Shown: positions 25,888-35,825, counted from the stretch's first letter. The stretch: 44,657 bases of DNA from Rhodospirillales bacterium (GCA_028288725.1 JAQGIC010000020.1:1-44657), one strand, 5' to 3'. Translations and numbers: made by a program. The notes: generated by a model not told the origin, from the sequence alone.

Positions 25888-27228
25888 ATGGCCGAAGGCA
25901 GCCTGGAAGCACCGGTCCGGCACCCGATCGAGTGGCAGAATCCGGAATTCTACGACATGGCGGCGATCGAGAAGGAGATGCACCGCGTCTTCGACATCTG
26001 CCATGGCTGCCGGCGCTGCTTCAATCTGTGCGACTCGTTTCCGCGCCTGTTCGATCTGGCCGACAATTCGGCGACCGGCGAGCTGGATGCGGTCGATCCC
26101 AAGGATTACAAGCCCGTCGTCGATGCCTGCACGCTGTGCGATCTGTGCTTCATGACGAAGTGCCCGTATGTGCCGCCGCATGAATTCAATCTCGATTTCC
26201 CGCATCTGATGCTGCGCTACCGGGCGGCCGAGCACGCCCAGGGCAAGAGCGACAAGATCACGCAAGCGTTGACCGATACCGACCGCAACGGCAAGTTCGC
26301 GTCTCTGGTGGCGCCGATCGCCAATTGGGCGTCGGACCGCCACAATGCGCTGACCCGGCCGGTGCTAAAGGCCGTCGCCGGTGTCGCGCGCGATGCGGAA
26401 TTGCCGAAATATGCCGGTCAGAGCTTTCAGCGGCAGGCGCTGGATGCCCCCAAGGTCAATCCGGCGGCCCCCGGCTTCGGGCGCAAGGCCGTGCTCTATG
26501 CGACCTGCTTCGTCGAGTTCAACGATCCGGATATCGGGCTGGCCGCGCGTGCCATCCTCGCCCATAACGGCGTCCAGACCGAGGTCGCCTATCCCGCCTG
26601 CTGCGGCATGCCGCAGCTGGAAGCGGGCGATATCGCCGACGTGGCCGGACGGGCCCGGACCGTGTCCCAGGCGCTGAAGCGTTACATCGACGAGGGCTAT
26701 GAGGTCATCGCCCTCGTGCCGTCCTGCGCGCTGATGCTGAAGTTCGAATGGCCGTTGATCCTGCCCGACGATCCGGATGTGAAGCGGCTGGCCGAACATA
26801 CCAGCGACATCAGCGAATATATCGTCGCGATCGCCAAGAAAGACGGGCTGGCGCCCGGTCTCGAAGCGTTGCCGGGCGGCGTTACGGTCCATATCGCCTG
26901 TCACGCACGCGCCCAGAACATGGGGCAGAAGGCGGCGGAACTGTTGCGCCTGATCCCGGAAACCAAGATCGACGTGGTCGAGCGCTGCTCGGGCCATGGC
27001 GGCTCCTGGGGCGTCATGGAAGGCAATTTCGAGGTGGCGCTGAAGATCGGCCGTCCGGTCGCGCGCGCCGCGGTCAATAACGAAAATCCGTTCGTCGCCT
27101 CGGAATGTCCGCTGGCGGCGACCCATATCATGCAGGGCATCGAAAAGCTGGCCGGCGACGCGCCGCTGCCCGCCCAAGCCCATCCGGTTCAATTGTTCGC
27201 CCGGGCCTATGGCCTGATCAGCGGGTAG
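25888..27228 (+). CDS. GlpC/HdrD-like Fe-S oxidoreductase
   Basis: 446 residues. The N-terminal ferredoxin-like part has two [4Fe-4S] motifs: Cys38/41/44/48 in CHGCRRCFNLC and Cys81/84/87/92 in CTLCDLCFMTKCP. Then come two CCG-type domains as in GlpC and heterodisulfide reductase subunits. The first is intact (AYPACCGMPQLEAGD). In the second the usual CCG is replaced by CSGHGGSWG. Cys-rich bits HIACHARAQNMG and ASECPLAATHIM remain. No membrane helix is evident. It is a likely electron carrier for the neighbouring rubrerythrin, which lacks its own rubredoxin domain; this is inferred from context. DUF3501 follows 13 bases later. Confidence 0.88.
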   Translation: MAEGSLEAPVRHPIEWQNPEFYDMAAIEKEMHRVFDICHGCRRCFNLCDSFPRLFDLADNSATGELDAVDPKDYKPVVDACTLCDLCFMTKCPYVPPHEFNLDFPHLMLRYRAAEHAQGKSDKITQALTDTDRNGKFASLVAPIANWASDRHNALTRPVLKAVAGVARDAELPKYAGQSFQRQALDAPKVNPAAPGFGRKAVLYATCFVEFNDPDIGLAARAILAHNGVQTEVAYPACCGMPQLEAGDIADVAGRARTVSQALKRYIDEGYEVIALVPSCALMLKFEWPLILPDDPDVKRLAEHTSDISEYIVAIAKKDGLAPGLEALPGGVTVHIACHARAQNMGQKAAELLRLIPETKIDVVERCSGHGGSWGVMEGNFEVALKIGRPVARAAVNNENPFVASECPLAATHIMQGIEKLAGDAPLPAQAHPVQLFARAYGLISG

Positions 27229-27241
27229 TGAGGAAATAATC

Positions 27242-27835
27242 ATGTCCAGCAGCCCGAAACGCAGCATCGACCGTGCCGACATTCTGGATCGCGCCGACTA
27301 TCTGCCCATGCGCAAGGATCAGCGCACCCGGATGTCGGCCCTGAAGAAGGATCGCCGGGTCGAGGTCGGGCCGTTCGCCACCTTCTATTTCGAGAATTGG
27401 GAGACCATCCGGCATCAGATCCTGGAGATGGTCTACATCGAGAATGGCGGCGAGGCGCAGATCACCGAGGAGATCGAGGCCTACGGTCCGCTGGTGCCGA
27501 CCGGCCAGGAACTGGTCGCGACGGTGATGTTCGAGATCGACGAACCGGCCCGGCGGCTGACCCAGCTCAACCGGATCGGCGGCATCGAACACCAGACTTT
27601 TCTGCAGGCCGGCGGCGAGAAGATCCGCGGCATTCCCGATCCCAGCCGCGAGAATACGTCGCCCGAGGGCAAGGCGTCCTCGGTCCAGTTCTTCCATTTC
27701 AAGCTGACCCCGGCGGCGATCGACGCGTTCCGCTCGCCCGGCGCCCAGATCCTGCTGGGCTTCGATCATCCGAACTACGGCCATATCGCACTGGTGCCGG
27801 AACCGGTGCGCGCGGCGTTGGCGGGGGATCTCTAG
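27242..27835 (+). CDS. DUF3501 family protein
   Basis: 197 residues of the DUF3501 family, whose function is not known. The opening RADILDRADYLPMRKDQR, the VEVGPFATFYFENWETIRHQ block and ILEMVYIENGG are characteristic, as is FDHPNYGHIALVPEPVRAAL at the end. No cysteine motif or membrane segment is present. It starts 13 bases after the Fe-S gene, so they are co-transcribed. The constant company of rubrerythrin and the GlpC-like protein suggests a role in peroxide or oxidative-stress electron transfer, perhaps as an assembly or regulatory partner. This is inference. A small gccggc hairpin lies between its stop and the next gene. Confidence 0.85.
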   Translation: MSSSPKRSIDRADILDRADYLPMRKDQRTRMSALKKDRRVEVGPFATFYFENWETIRHQILEMVYIENGGEAQITEEIEAYGPLVPTGQELVATVMFEIDEPARRLTQLNRIGGIEHQTFLQAGGEKIRGIPDPSRENTSPEGKASSVQFFHFKLTPAAIDAFRSPGAQILLGFDHPNYGHIALVPEPVRAALAGDL

Positions 27836-27891
27836 CTGCTGATCGTCTTCGGCAACCTGCCGGCTGCACGCCGGCGGCGTCGCTCGATCGG

Positions 27892-28548
27892 CTAAGCGCG
27901 TGGCTGGCTGAGACCGGCGCTGGTGCCCTGGAGCCGGGCGGCGGCTAAGAGCAGCAGACCGGCGGCGACCAGGGCCAGGCCGGCATTCCAGTATCGAGCC
28001 GCCCGGTCGCAAGACGCCCGCGCCATCCCCGCGGCGACATTGCCGTCGTCGATGGCGTGGCCGAGCGAGGCCAGGGCGGACGCGGCGCGTACCCCGAGCG
28101 GGCCGGCAACCGCGCGCGCCTGATCGGCGCCCGCGGCATCGTCCGATTGGATGCGGTCGCGCAGGTCGGTCCAGGCGGTCTGGTAGAGCGCCAGGGCCGC
28201 AAGCGCGCCGCGCAGGGCCGCTTCCTCCTCGCCCGGACGCGCCAACTCGCGCAACGCAATCATGTCGGCACCGAGCGCCGTCCGCGCATGCTTCAGGTCT
28301 TGTCCGACCGGCGGGCGCGCCGGGTCCGTGGCGGGTTGCCCCAGACGGAGCGTCACGGCCCGCAGCCCGTCCAGATGATCCATGGCCTGCCTGGCCGTGC
28401 CGTGTCGCAGCGCCGGATCGGCATCGGCATCGGCGACGCTGCCGCGGGCATCGAGGCCGCCCGCCAACACCAGCAGGGCGCCGGCGCCGGCGAGACAGGC
28501 CGTCAGACGGCGGGGTCGGACGAGCAGCGCGGTCGGTGGATGCAACAT
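27892..28548 (-). CDS. Sensor-only membrane protein (four-helix-bundle-like), unknown function
   Basis: 218 residues. A basic start (LLVRPRRL) leads to TM1 at about 15-33; a large Ala-rich helical region follows at about 35-180, facing the periplasm; TM2 is at about 187-205 (AGLALVAAGLLLLAAA), with a short basic tail. This is the layout of the 4HB sensor of chemoreceptors and kinases (MDHLDGLRAVTLRLG, ALALYQTAWTDLRDRI), yet no HAMP or output domain follows. I do not recognise a named family. It could be a degraded receptor or a stand-alone sensor working through a partner. The upstream gap 28549-28740 is AT-rich and probably holds its promoter. Confidence 0.6.
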   Translation of the reverse strand: MLHPPTALLVRPRRLTACLAGAGALLVLAGGLDARGSVADADADPALRHGTARQAMDHLDGLRAVTLRLGQPATDPARPPVGQDLKHARTALGADMIALRELARPGEEEAALRGALAALALYQTAWTDLRDRIQSDDAAGADQARAVAGPLGVRAASALASLGHAIDDGNVAAGMARASCDRAARYWNAGLALVAAGLLLLAAARLQGTSAGLSQPRA

Positions 28549-28740
28549 GACGGACGCCTCGATTCGACCACTACGCTCTGACGGCGCGATTCATGGCGAA
28601 ATTGTTGCGGCCAAATTCTTGCTCGAACATTTAAAATATTTCGTTCGGGCGCATTTCTGCGATGCGAAATTTCAAATCGCCGGGTCGAATTCGACGGGAA
28701 GCTCCGTTGCGCTGCTTTGCTGCGCTGCACCGGCTCCGGC

Positions 28741-29706
28741 TTATTTTTGCCAGATGCCGGTCCGTTCCAGCGCTGGTGAGTATTCCGGCGCCGACCAGCG
28801 GAACGGCAGCGCGCCGGCGAGCCGGATCGCGCGGGTGACGTCGAGGCGGACCAGCCGCTGCGCACCTTCCCACGCATCGACCTCCGGCCCGTCCCAGATG
28901 ATTTCGGCCCTCGCCGCCAGATAGAGCAGGTCGCCGGTCGCATAGTCCGGGATCAGCAGCCCCGCGCGGGGCTCGAGCGCCAGATTGCCCAGCGTGTTGA
29001 ACAGGAAATTTCCGACGAAATCCGGAAAGGTCAGGCGATCGCCCTCGACCCGGACGAAACCCGGCTTGCCGCCGCGATGGGAGACGTCGGCCCCGCCGGC
29101 GGCACCCGCCTCGGCCGCGGCATGGGCGGTCGCGATGAAGAACGTATCCGCGGCGGCGATCCGCGCCCGGTCGGCATCGTCCAGCCCGGCGCTTTCGCGC
29201 GGCGGGACCATCCCGGGCGCTGGCTCGAATGGCTCGGGCGTGCGCGCCTGAATATATTTCGGACAATTGCCGAAGCTCTGGCGGATCGCGACGGTGATGC
29301 CGTCAGCGTCGGCCCGGGTGACGGTGCCGTTCGCCCGGTTGCGCCGCCGCGTCGGCGGCTCGATGCCGAGCAGGCCGATCGCGGCGCCCGGTACCAGGGT
29401 CGCCGGATCGCCGGGCAGGGGTCGGGCCGCGATCGTCAGCGTCCGATCGTCGGGCGTCGCGAGGAAACCCGGACGACCGGTCAGGATCGACGCCCAGGGC
29501 TGGCCGTCCGGGTCCACGGTGCCGGCCAGGATGAACGGCAGCTGCGCGAAGAATTCCCGGTGCTGATCGGGCATATAGGTCCGGATGCTGCGCCGGCCGG
29601 CCCGGTCCATCTTCTCGTCGATCCCCAGGCGGCGCTGGATCGCGAGTTCGCCCGCGTGAAACGGCGACTCCTCCCGGTCCCAACCGGTCGGCGGCATCAC
29701 GGACAT
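28741..29706 (-). CDS. PNPOx-like split-barrel flavin-binding protein
   Basis: About 321 residues related to pyridoxamine 5'-phosphate oxidase-like FMN-binding split barrels. Evidence: RTYMPDQHREFFAQLPFILAG, VDPDGQPWASILTGRPGFL, IAIRQSFGNCPKYIQ-like centre (here TVAIRQSFGNCPKYIQAR), then a second barrel-like part with ADTFFIATAH, VSHRGGKPGFVRVEGD, LTFPDFVGNFLFNTLGNLALEPRAGLLIPDY and TGDLLYLAARAEIIWDG. The length corresponds to two barrel halves in one chain. Similar proteins are often annotated as flavin-nucleotide-binding, and substrates are unknown. ATG at 29706 was preferred (AAGGAG eight bases upstream) over the TTG at 29712. Confidence 0.8.
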   Translation of the reverse strand: MSVMPPTGWDREESPFHAGELAIQRRLGIDEKMDRAGRRSIRTYMPDQHREFFAQLPFILAGTVDPDGQPWASILTGRPGFLATPDDRTLTIAARPLPGDPATLVPGAAIGLLGIEPPTRRRNRANGTVTRADADGITVAIRQSFGNCPKYIQARTPEPFEPAPGMVPPRESAGLDDADRARIAAADTFFIATAHAAAEAGAAGGADVSHRGGKPGFVRVEGDRLTFPDFVGNFLFNTLGNLALEPRAGLLIPDYATGDLLYLAARAEIIWDGPEVDAWEGAQRLVRLDVTRAIRLAGALPFRWSAPEYSPALERTGIWQK

Positions 29707-29888
29707 GATCAACGCTCCTTAAGCGACGAGACCCGCTTTGGTCGCCGGCATGGACCATATTCCTCGTCTAGACCGATCATTCAGTCCAGCAGATATGGCG
29801 TCGAGAGGGGGCGCCGGTGCACGGGCGGGGCTTGATCGCCGCCGCCGCTTCTGTTCCGCTGGTCGCCTGCTTCGTCGGAGACTGCTTC

Positions 29889-30527
29889 ATGGAAACGAGC
29901 CTGCTGTTCGCCTCTGGTCTGGCCGGGGCCGCTTATGTCATCACGCCGGGTCCGGCCGTGCTGGCGCTGCTCGGCATCGGGGCCTCCCAAGGCCGCGGGG
30001 CAGGGGCGCGTTTCCTCGGCGGCCATCTGCTCGGCGATCTGGGCTGGTCGGCCCTGGCGCTCATCGCCATCATCGGCGCTCAGGCGGTCGGGACATTCTG
30101 GTTCGATATTCTGGGCCTGTTCTGCGGCGGCTATCTGTTCTGGCTCGGCTGGCGCGCGGTCCGGGCCCGGCGCCGGACGGATGGTGCGCTCGATACCAGC
30201 GTCGACCATCCGCTGCGACGGGGCTTGGCCTTCGGCATCACCAATCCCAAAAGCTATCCGGTCGCGGTCGCGACTTTTTCGGCGCTGCTGAGCGGGCATG
30301 CGACCGAGCTGACCTGGGCCAGCATGCCGGCACTGCTGGGCGCCGCCTTCCTGGGCTTTCTGGCGGCCTATACCGTACTGCTCGCGATCATCGGCGCTAC
30401 GACCGTGCGGCGGGTCTACCGGCGCTACGAGCTCTGGATCACGCGCGCGTCCGGCGTGATGTTCATCGGTTTCGCGCTCCATGCCCTGCTGCATGCGCTG
30501 CCGGGCCTGGTGCCGAAGCGCGCCTAA
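29889..30527 (+). CDS. LysE/RhtB-family amino-acid exporter
   Basis: 212-residue inner-membrane protein with six hydrophobic segments. It opens with the family signature VITPGPAVLALLGIGASQGRGAG, and the conserved NPKSYPVAVATFSALL segment lies mid-protein after a loop rich in Arg. It exports amino acids or related metabolites; the substrate is not deducible. ATG at 29889 was chosen because GGAG is nine bases upstream and the family N-terminus begins here; the frame extends to 29817. The last four bases overlap the end of the lactonase gene on the other strand. Confidence 0.88.
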   Translation: METSLLFASGLAGAAYVITPGPAVLALLGIGASQGRGAGARFLGGHLLGDLGWSALALIAIIGAQAVGTFWFDILGLFCGGYLFWLGWRAVRARRRTDGALDTSVDHPLRRGLAFGITNPKSYPVAVATFSALLSGHATELTWASMPALLGAAFLGFLAAYTVLLAIIGATTVRRVYRRYELWITRASGVMFIGFALHALLHALPGLVPKRA

Positions 30528-31570
30528 CCGAAAAAGACGAGATGGGCCGGGCTGCCGGTCGGGATGTACTGGCCGGTGAAGCGGGGCAGGCCGGCGTCAA
30601 GCCGGAAGACGGTGATCGCGTCGCTGCGCTGGTTCATGGCGTAGAGAAAATCGCCATGGAGCGCCAGCGAGCGCGGATAGCTGCCCTCGGTTGCGCAGTG
30701 ACCGACCAGGCGCAACTCCTCCTCGACGGCGAATGTCGCGATGCTGTCGTGCAACCGGTTGGCGGCATAGGCGAAGCGCCCGTCGGCCGACAGCTTCAGA
30801 TCGGAGCCATAGCTGGTGCCGGCGAACCCGGGCGGCAGGGCCGAGACGGTCTGCAGCCGGGTGAGCGTGCCGGCCTCGAAGCCGTAGGCGGACAGGGTCG
30901 AGCTTTCTTCGGTCAGGACGTAGACCCGCCGTCCGTCCGGAGCCCAGGCCAGGTGGCGCGGGCCGCTGCCGGGTGCCGTCTGGATGAAGGGCGTCGCCGC
31001 CGGCACCAGCTTTCCCGCCTCGAAGCGCCAGACATAAATGCGGTCCTGGCCCAGATCGATATGGAGCACAAAGCGGCCGGTCGGATCGCTTTCGACATAA
31101 TGGGCATGGGGCGCGTCATGGCCGCTGTCGGCGAAGCTGCCCGGCGGCGCGTCCGCCGGACGGGTCGGACCGATCGACCCCGTATCGGACTTGATGTCCG
31201 TGGCGGCACCCAGGCCGCCATCGCTGCCGACCGGCAGCACGGCGACGGTGCCGCTGCCGTAATTGGCGACGAACAGATGCCGGCCGCCCGGATGCAGGCT
31301 CAGATGCGCCGGCCTGCCGCCGGCGGCATCGGCCCGATTGACCAGAGTCAGGGCGCCGGTCGCGGGCTCGATGCGATAGGCGCTGACCGTACCGGCCGGG
31401 GTCAGCTCGCTCGTCGCATAGAGCATGTCGCCCTGGATCAACAGCCACGAGGGATTGGCGATGCCGGTGGTCAGCGCGCCCGGCGTCAGCCGACCGGTCC
31501 GGCGATCGACCGCGAAGGATTGGATGCCGCCGCCGTTGGGCGTGTAGCAGCCGGCGTAGGCGAAACTCAT
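30524..31570 (-). CDS. Lactonase-family seven-bladed beta-propeller protein (6-phosphogluconolactonase type)
   Basis: 348 residues with no signal peptide, so cytoplasmic. The sequence is that of the Pgl/YbhE lactonase family: FAYAGCYTPNGGGIQSFAVD, HLSLHPGGRHLFVANYGSGTVAVLPV, DSGHDAPHAHYVESDPTGRFVLHIDLGQDRI, GPRHLAWAPDGRRVYVLTEESSTLSAY and EGSYPRSLALHGDFLYAMNQRSDAITVF. The family includes enzymes hydrolysing 6-phosphogluconolactone, though many members act on other lactones. The ATG at 31570 overlaps the stop of the upstream aspartoacylase-like gene (ATGA), so they are coupled. No strong ribosome site of its own is present. Confidence 0.85.
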   Translation of the reverse strand: MSFAYAGCYTPNGGGIQSFAVDRRTGRLTPGALTTGIANPSWLLIQGDMLYATSELTPAGTVSAYRIEPATGALTLVNRADAAGGRPAHLSLHPGGRHLFVANYGSGTVAVLPVGSDGGLGAATDIKSDTGSIGPTRPADAPPGSFADSGHDAPHAHYVESDPTGRFVLHIDLGQDRIYVWRFEAGKLVPAATPFIQTAPGSGPRHLAWAPDGRRVYVLTEESSTLSAYGFEAGTLTRLQTVSALPPGFAGTSYGSDLKLSADGRFAYAANRLHDSIATFAVEEELRLVGHCATEGSYPRSLALHGDFLYAMNQRSDAITVFRLDAGLPRFTGQYIPTGSPAHLVFFG

Positions 31571-32529
31571 GCGACGAAGCGACCGAGCCGCACGGCGGTC
31601 TGTCCCTTGGCAAGCCGCCGCGACGGCATGATCAGCACGCAATCGTCATAGGGCGTGCGGATCTCGCGCCCGCCGTCATGGCCGATCACGGTGCCGGTCT
31701 TGGCGATCACCTCCTGGCCCTGGAACGGCTCGACGAAGCTGAAGCTGTTGGTCTCGATCGTCACCGCTTGGGTCACCTCGATCACGCGCGGCCGGGGCGG
31801 TATCGATTTCGGCAGGTGCCGGGCGGCATAGGCGGGATCGAGCAGGTCCAGGCAGGCGAGGAAGCGCAGCGTCACGTCCCGCGCGACCGTGAAGGAGGCC
31901 GCTTCCCAATGCTGGCCGCATTCGACCAGCAGGGCGGCCTTGGGGCTCGCCGGATCGTCGAAGCCGCCATAATCGCGCATGCGGCGACCGGCGGCATGAC
32001 CCTGATCCCGCACGATGAATTCGGGCTCGCCGACGCGGACCGCCAGTTCGACGCCCTTGTCCCGCATTCCCGCCAGCATCAGGGGCGCGGTCGCGTGCTG
32101 CATGGAATGGATGTCGAGCAGATAATCGACCTGGCCGATCAGCGGTCGGATTTCGCGCGCCCGCTCCAGTTCGGCCGAATGACGCGGGCCGTCGAGCGTG
32201 GCGACATCCCAGACCCGGTTGAAATCCTCATCGACATAGCGCGATGCGCCCGGCTGCGTCGGGTCGAACGCAGCGAAGGCGGCAATATTGGCGAAGCCCA
32301 GGGTAACCCGGCCGCGCGCCGGCTTGAAACCGGTCTGATCGAGGAATTCGATCGCCAGCGCGCCGCACAGCTCATTGCCATGGGTCACGGCATTGACCAT
32401 GGCGTGCGGACCGGGCTTGCCGCTGTCGAGCGTCGTCATATAGGGGATTCCGGTATTCCCTTGGCGCCACCGGGAGATGTCCGGGGCGCGTAGCTCGACC
32501 GGGTAAAGCTCGTCCTTGCCGCGGGTCAC
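31567..32529 (-). CDS. Succinylglutamate desuccinylase/aspartoacylase-family zinc hydrolase
   Basis: 320-residue M14-type zinc carboxypeptidase relative. Zinc ligands are visible in AVTHGNELCGALAIEFL (His and Glu of HxxE) and LLDIHSMQHATAP (His). Other features are the ANIAAFAAFDPTQ stretch, RYVDEDFNRVWD, a catalytic Glu in LLVECGQHWE, and a C-terminal beta domain with PFQGQEVIAKTGTVIGHDGG. The family removes acyl groups from N-acyl amino acids; the substrate here is not determined. The start is GTG at 32527-32529 with GGAG upstream. It is coupled to the lactonase gene and divergent from asd. Confidence 0.82.
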   Translation of the reverse strand: MTRGKDELYPVELRAPDISRWRQGNTGIPYMTTLDSGKPGPHAMVNAVTHGNELCGALAIEFLDQTGFKPARGRVTLGFANIAAFAAFDPTQPGASRYVDEDFNRVWDVATLDGPRHSAELERAREIRPLIGQVDYLLDIHSMQHATAPLMLAGMRDKGVELAVRVGEPEFIVRDQGHAAGRRMRDYGGFDDPASPKAALLVECGQHWEAASFTVARDVTLRFLACLDLLDPAYAARHLPKSIPPRPRVIEVTQAVTIETNSFSFVEPFQGQEVIAKTGTVIGHDGGREIRTPYDDCVLIMPSRRLAKGQTAVRLGRFVA

Positions 32530-32631
32530 CCCATACTCCTCTCAACGAAACCAGGCATTTGCGGGCGGATTGTAAGCAGATGGCCGGCCGAGCGCGAGAG
32601 GGAAGCGGTCGCATCCTGCCGCACTGCGAAA

Positions 32632-32659
32632 TTGACAAGGTAACAAACAGGCTGAAGAT
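32632..32659 (+). promoter_or_regulatory. Candidate asd promoter
   Basis: A perfect TTGACA at 32632-32637 followed 16 bases later by GAAGAT (32654-32659), a weak -10. It lies 57 bases before the asd start in an AT-richer stretch of the divergent gap. Confidence 0.4.
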
Positions 32660-32715
32660 GCCGTGCTACCGGTCGTTTTCATACCGGAACCCCGCAGCGA
32701 AGGATCGTTTGAGCT

Positions 32716-33720
<1,005 letters not shown>

Positions 33721-33723
33721 ACG

Positions 33724-33802
33724 CCCTCACCCCGACCCTCTCCCGCAAGCGGGAGAGGGAGTTTTCTTCGCCCTCTACCGCTTTTTGCGGGAGGGTGAGG
33801 GG
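33724..33802. repeat. Palindromic intergenic repeat containing the asd terminator
   Basis: ccctctcccgc (33736-33746) and gcgggagaggg (33749-33759) form an 11-bp perfect stem followed by agttttc, an intrinsic terminator for asd. An outer imperfect inverted pair encloses it: ccctcaccccg... (from 33724) and gcgggagggtgagggg (33787-33802). The words ctcaccc and cgggagagg recur in a widespread class of bacterial intergenic repeat. It is unrelated in sequence to the elements at the window ends. Confidence 0.7.
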
Positions 33803-33820
33803 TGTTGAACTGCTTCGTCG

Positions 33821-34981
33821 TCACCCCTGCGACGCGTGGTCCAGCAGCCGGTCCATGAAGCGCTCGGCCGCGACCAGCTGCTCGATCTCGATCCATTCGT
33901 CCGGCTTGTGCGCCTGCTCGATCGAGCCGGGGCCGCAGACGATCGTGGGAATCCCGAAATTCTGGTACAGCCCGCCCTCGGTGCCGAAGCTGACCTTGCC
34001 GGTGCCGTTGGCGCCCGACAGCTGCATGACCAGCCGCGTCATCTCGTCCTCGCTGCTCATGTCGAGCCCGGCCATGCTGGACAATTCCTCGAATTCGAAG
34101 CCGGCGGCAGCCGAGATCGCGCGCATTTCGGGCAGCAGCTTTTCCATGGCGAAGCGCTGGACCTCGCCGAACAGCACCTCCGGATCCTCGCTCGGCAGAT
34201 AGCGGAACTCGAAATCGAACGTACAGTCCTTGGGCACGATGTTGAGCGCCGTGCCGCCCTGGATCTTGCCGGTATGGACCGTGGTATAGGACGGTGAATA
34301 ATCCGGGTCGAACGGGCCCTGGTCGCGAAAGCGCCGGGCCATGCCCTTCAGGTAGGCGACCAGTTCCGCCGCCGCCTCGACTGCGTTGACGCCCTGGTGC
34401 GCCAGCGCCGAGTGGCATTCGAGACCATGGACGTGGCAGCGCACCGACTGCTTGCCCTTATGCCCGATGACCGGCTTCATCAGCGTCGGCTCGCCCACGA
34501 CGCAGGCGCGCGGCCGGACCGGTCGCTTGGCCAGCTCGGTCAACAGCGTGCGCACGCCCAGACAGCCGACCTCCTCGTCATAGGTGAAGGCCAGATGGAT
34601 CGGCGTGTTGGGCTGGCGCTTGATGAAATCCGGCGTCTTGGCCAGAACCACGCCCAGAAAGCCCTTCATGTCGGAGGCGCCGCGGCCGATCAGCTTGCCG
34701 TCCTTCTGAACAAGCTCGAACGGATCGCTCGTCCAGTCCTGGCCATCGACCGGCACCACGTCGGTGTGGCCCGACAGCACGATGCCGGGCTTGTCCTCCC
34801 GACCGATGGTCGCGAACAGGTTGGCCTTGCGCTTGTCGGCGCCCCAGGACCGTTCGGATGCGACGCCCAGATCGGCCAGATAGGCCTCGACCCAATCGAT
34901 CAGCGCCAGGTTCGAGTCCCGGCTCGTCGTATCGAATCCGACGAGCGTGGTGATCATCTCGATGCTGGTGGGCGCGGCCAT
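33821..34981 (-). CDS. argE: Acetylornithine deacetylase
   Basis: 386-residue M20-family metallohydrolase that frees ornithine from N-acetylornithine in arginine synthesis. Metal ligands and catalytic residues: His72 and catalytic Asp74 in LSGHTDVVPVDG, Asp104 in GRGASDMKGFLG, catalytic/metal Glu136-Glu137 in FTYDEEVGC, and a later Glu in VVGEPTLMKPV. The dimerisation lid (IGHKGKQSVRCHVHG, ECHSALAHQGVNAVEAAAELV) and the ending STEGGLYQ-like FGTEGGLYQNFGIPTIVCGPGSIEQAHKPDEWI identify ArgE rather than DapE. Desuccinylase or aminoacylase activity cannot be fully excluded. It follows nadK by 64 bases. Confidence 0.88.
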   Translation of the reverse strand: MAAPTSIEMITTLVGFDTTSRDSNLALIDWVEAYLADLGVASERSWGADKRKANLFATIGREDKPGIVLSGHTDVVPVDGQDWTSDPFELVQKDGKLIGRGASDMKGFLGVVLAKTPDFIKRQPNTPIHLAFTYDEEVGCLGVRTLLTELAKRPVRPRACVVGEPTLMKPVIGHKGKQSVRCHVHGLECHSALAHQGVNAVEAAAELVAYLKGMARRFRDQGPFDPDYSPSYTTVHTGKIQGGTALNIVPKDCTFDFEFRYLPSEDPEVLFGEVQRFAMEKLLPEMRAISAAAGFEFEELSSMAGLDMSSEDEMTRLVMQLSGANGTGKVSFGTEGGLYQNFGIPTIVCGPGSIEQAHKPDEWIEIEQLVAAERFMDRLLDHASQG

Positions 34982-35045
34982 GGTCGGATACTCGGGTCTG
35001 GTTTCGGGAGGCTGGAAGAATTATGCGCTCGAAATCAGGCGCGCG

Positions 35046-35825
35046 TCAGCTCTCGAACTGCTCCTTCAGCACGCGTTCTTCGAGATTGTGGTCATGATCG
35101 AACAGCAGGCTGAGGCTGGTTTCGCGGGTTTCGCGCACCTCGACCCGGATCACGTCGCGCACCTCGATGAAATCGGCGCCGGCGCTGACCGGGCGCTTCG
35201 GTGCCTCCAGCATTTCGAACGTGACGGTAACCTTGTGCGGCAGGACGGCGCCGCGCCAGCGCCGGGGACGGAAGGCGCTGATCGGCGTCAGCGCCAGCAC
35301 GCCGCTGCTGAACGGAATGATCGGGCCGTGGGCCGACAGGTTGTAGGCCGTGCTGCCGGCCGGGGTCGCGACCATCACGCCGTCGCACATCAGCTCGTCC
35401 ATGCGCTGCACGCCATCGACGGAAATGCGGATCTTCGCCATCTGGCGGGTCTGGCGCAGCAGGGCCACCTCGTTGATGGCGAGGGCCTGGTGAAGGGTCC
35501 CGTCCACGGTGGTCGCCTGCATGGCGAGCGGGTGCAGCCGCTCGGTATCGGCCTTGGCGACCCGTTCGAACAGGTTATGCGGCGAGTAGGTATTCATCAG
35601 AAAGCCAACCGAACCGCGGTGCATGCCGAAGATCGGCAGATGGCGATCGATATGGCGATGCAGGGTTTCCAGCATGAAACCGTCGCCGCCGAGCGCCACG
35701 ATGACGTCGGCCTCGTCGAGCGAGACGGTCGGGTAGCGGCGCTGCAGGTCGGCCAGCGCCGCCTGCGCCGCGTCGGCCTCGGACGCGACGAGCGCGATCT
35801 TCGGCGACGGCCGGGTTACCGACAT
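35046..35825 (-). CDS. nadK: NAD kinase
   Basis: 259-residue enzyme that phosphorylates NAD to NADP. The signature GGDG is at residues 46-49 in [12 protein letters not shown]. Other conserved parts are [18 protein letters not shown] (the NE motif), and [35 protein letters not shown] with the GSTAY loop. The short form without an N-terminal extension is usual in alphaproteobacteria. The gene lies 49 bases after moaA and 64 before argE on the same strand, so a moaA-nadK-argE transcript is plausible. Confidence 0.95.
   Translation of the reverse strand: MSVTRPSPKIALVASEADAAQAALADLQRRYPTVSLDEADVIVALGGDGFMLETLHRHIDRHLPIFGMHRGSVGFLMNTYSPHNLFERVAKADTERLHPLAMQATTVDGTLHQALAINEVALLRQTRQMAKIRISVDGVQRMDELMCDGVMVATPAGSTAYNLSAHGPIIPFSSGVLALTPISAFRPRRWRGAVLPHKVTVTFEMLEAPKRPVSAGADFIEVRDVIRVEVRETRETSLSLLFDHDHNLEERVLKEQFES

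Noticed and set aside
33724-33802. Relation between the asd repeat and the elements at the window ends
   Set aside because: No shared core sequence; they are different repeat families.
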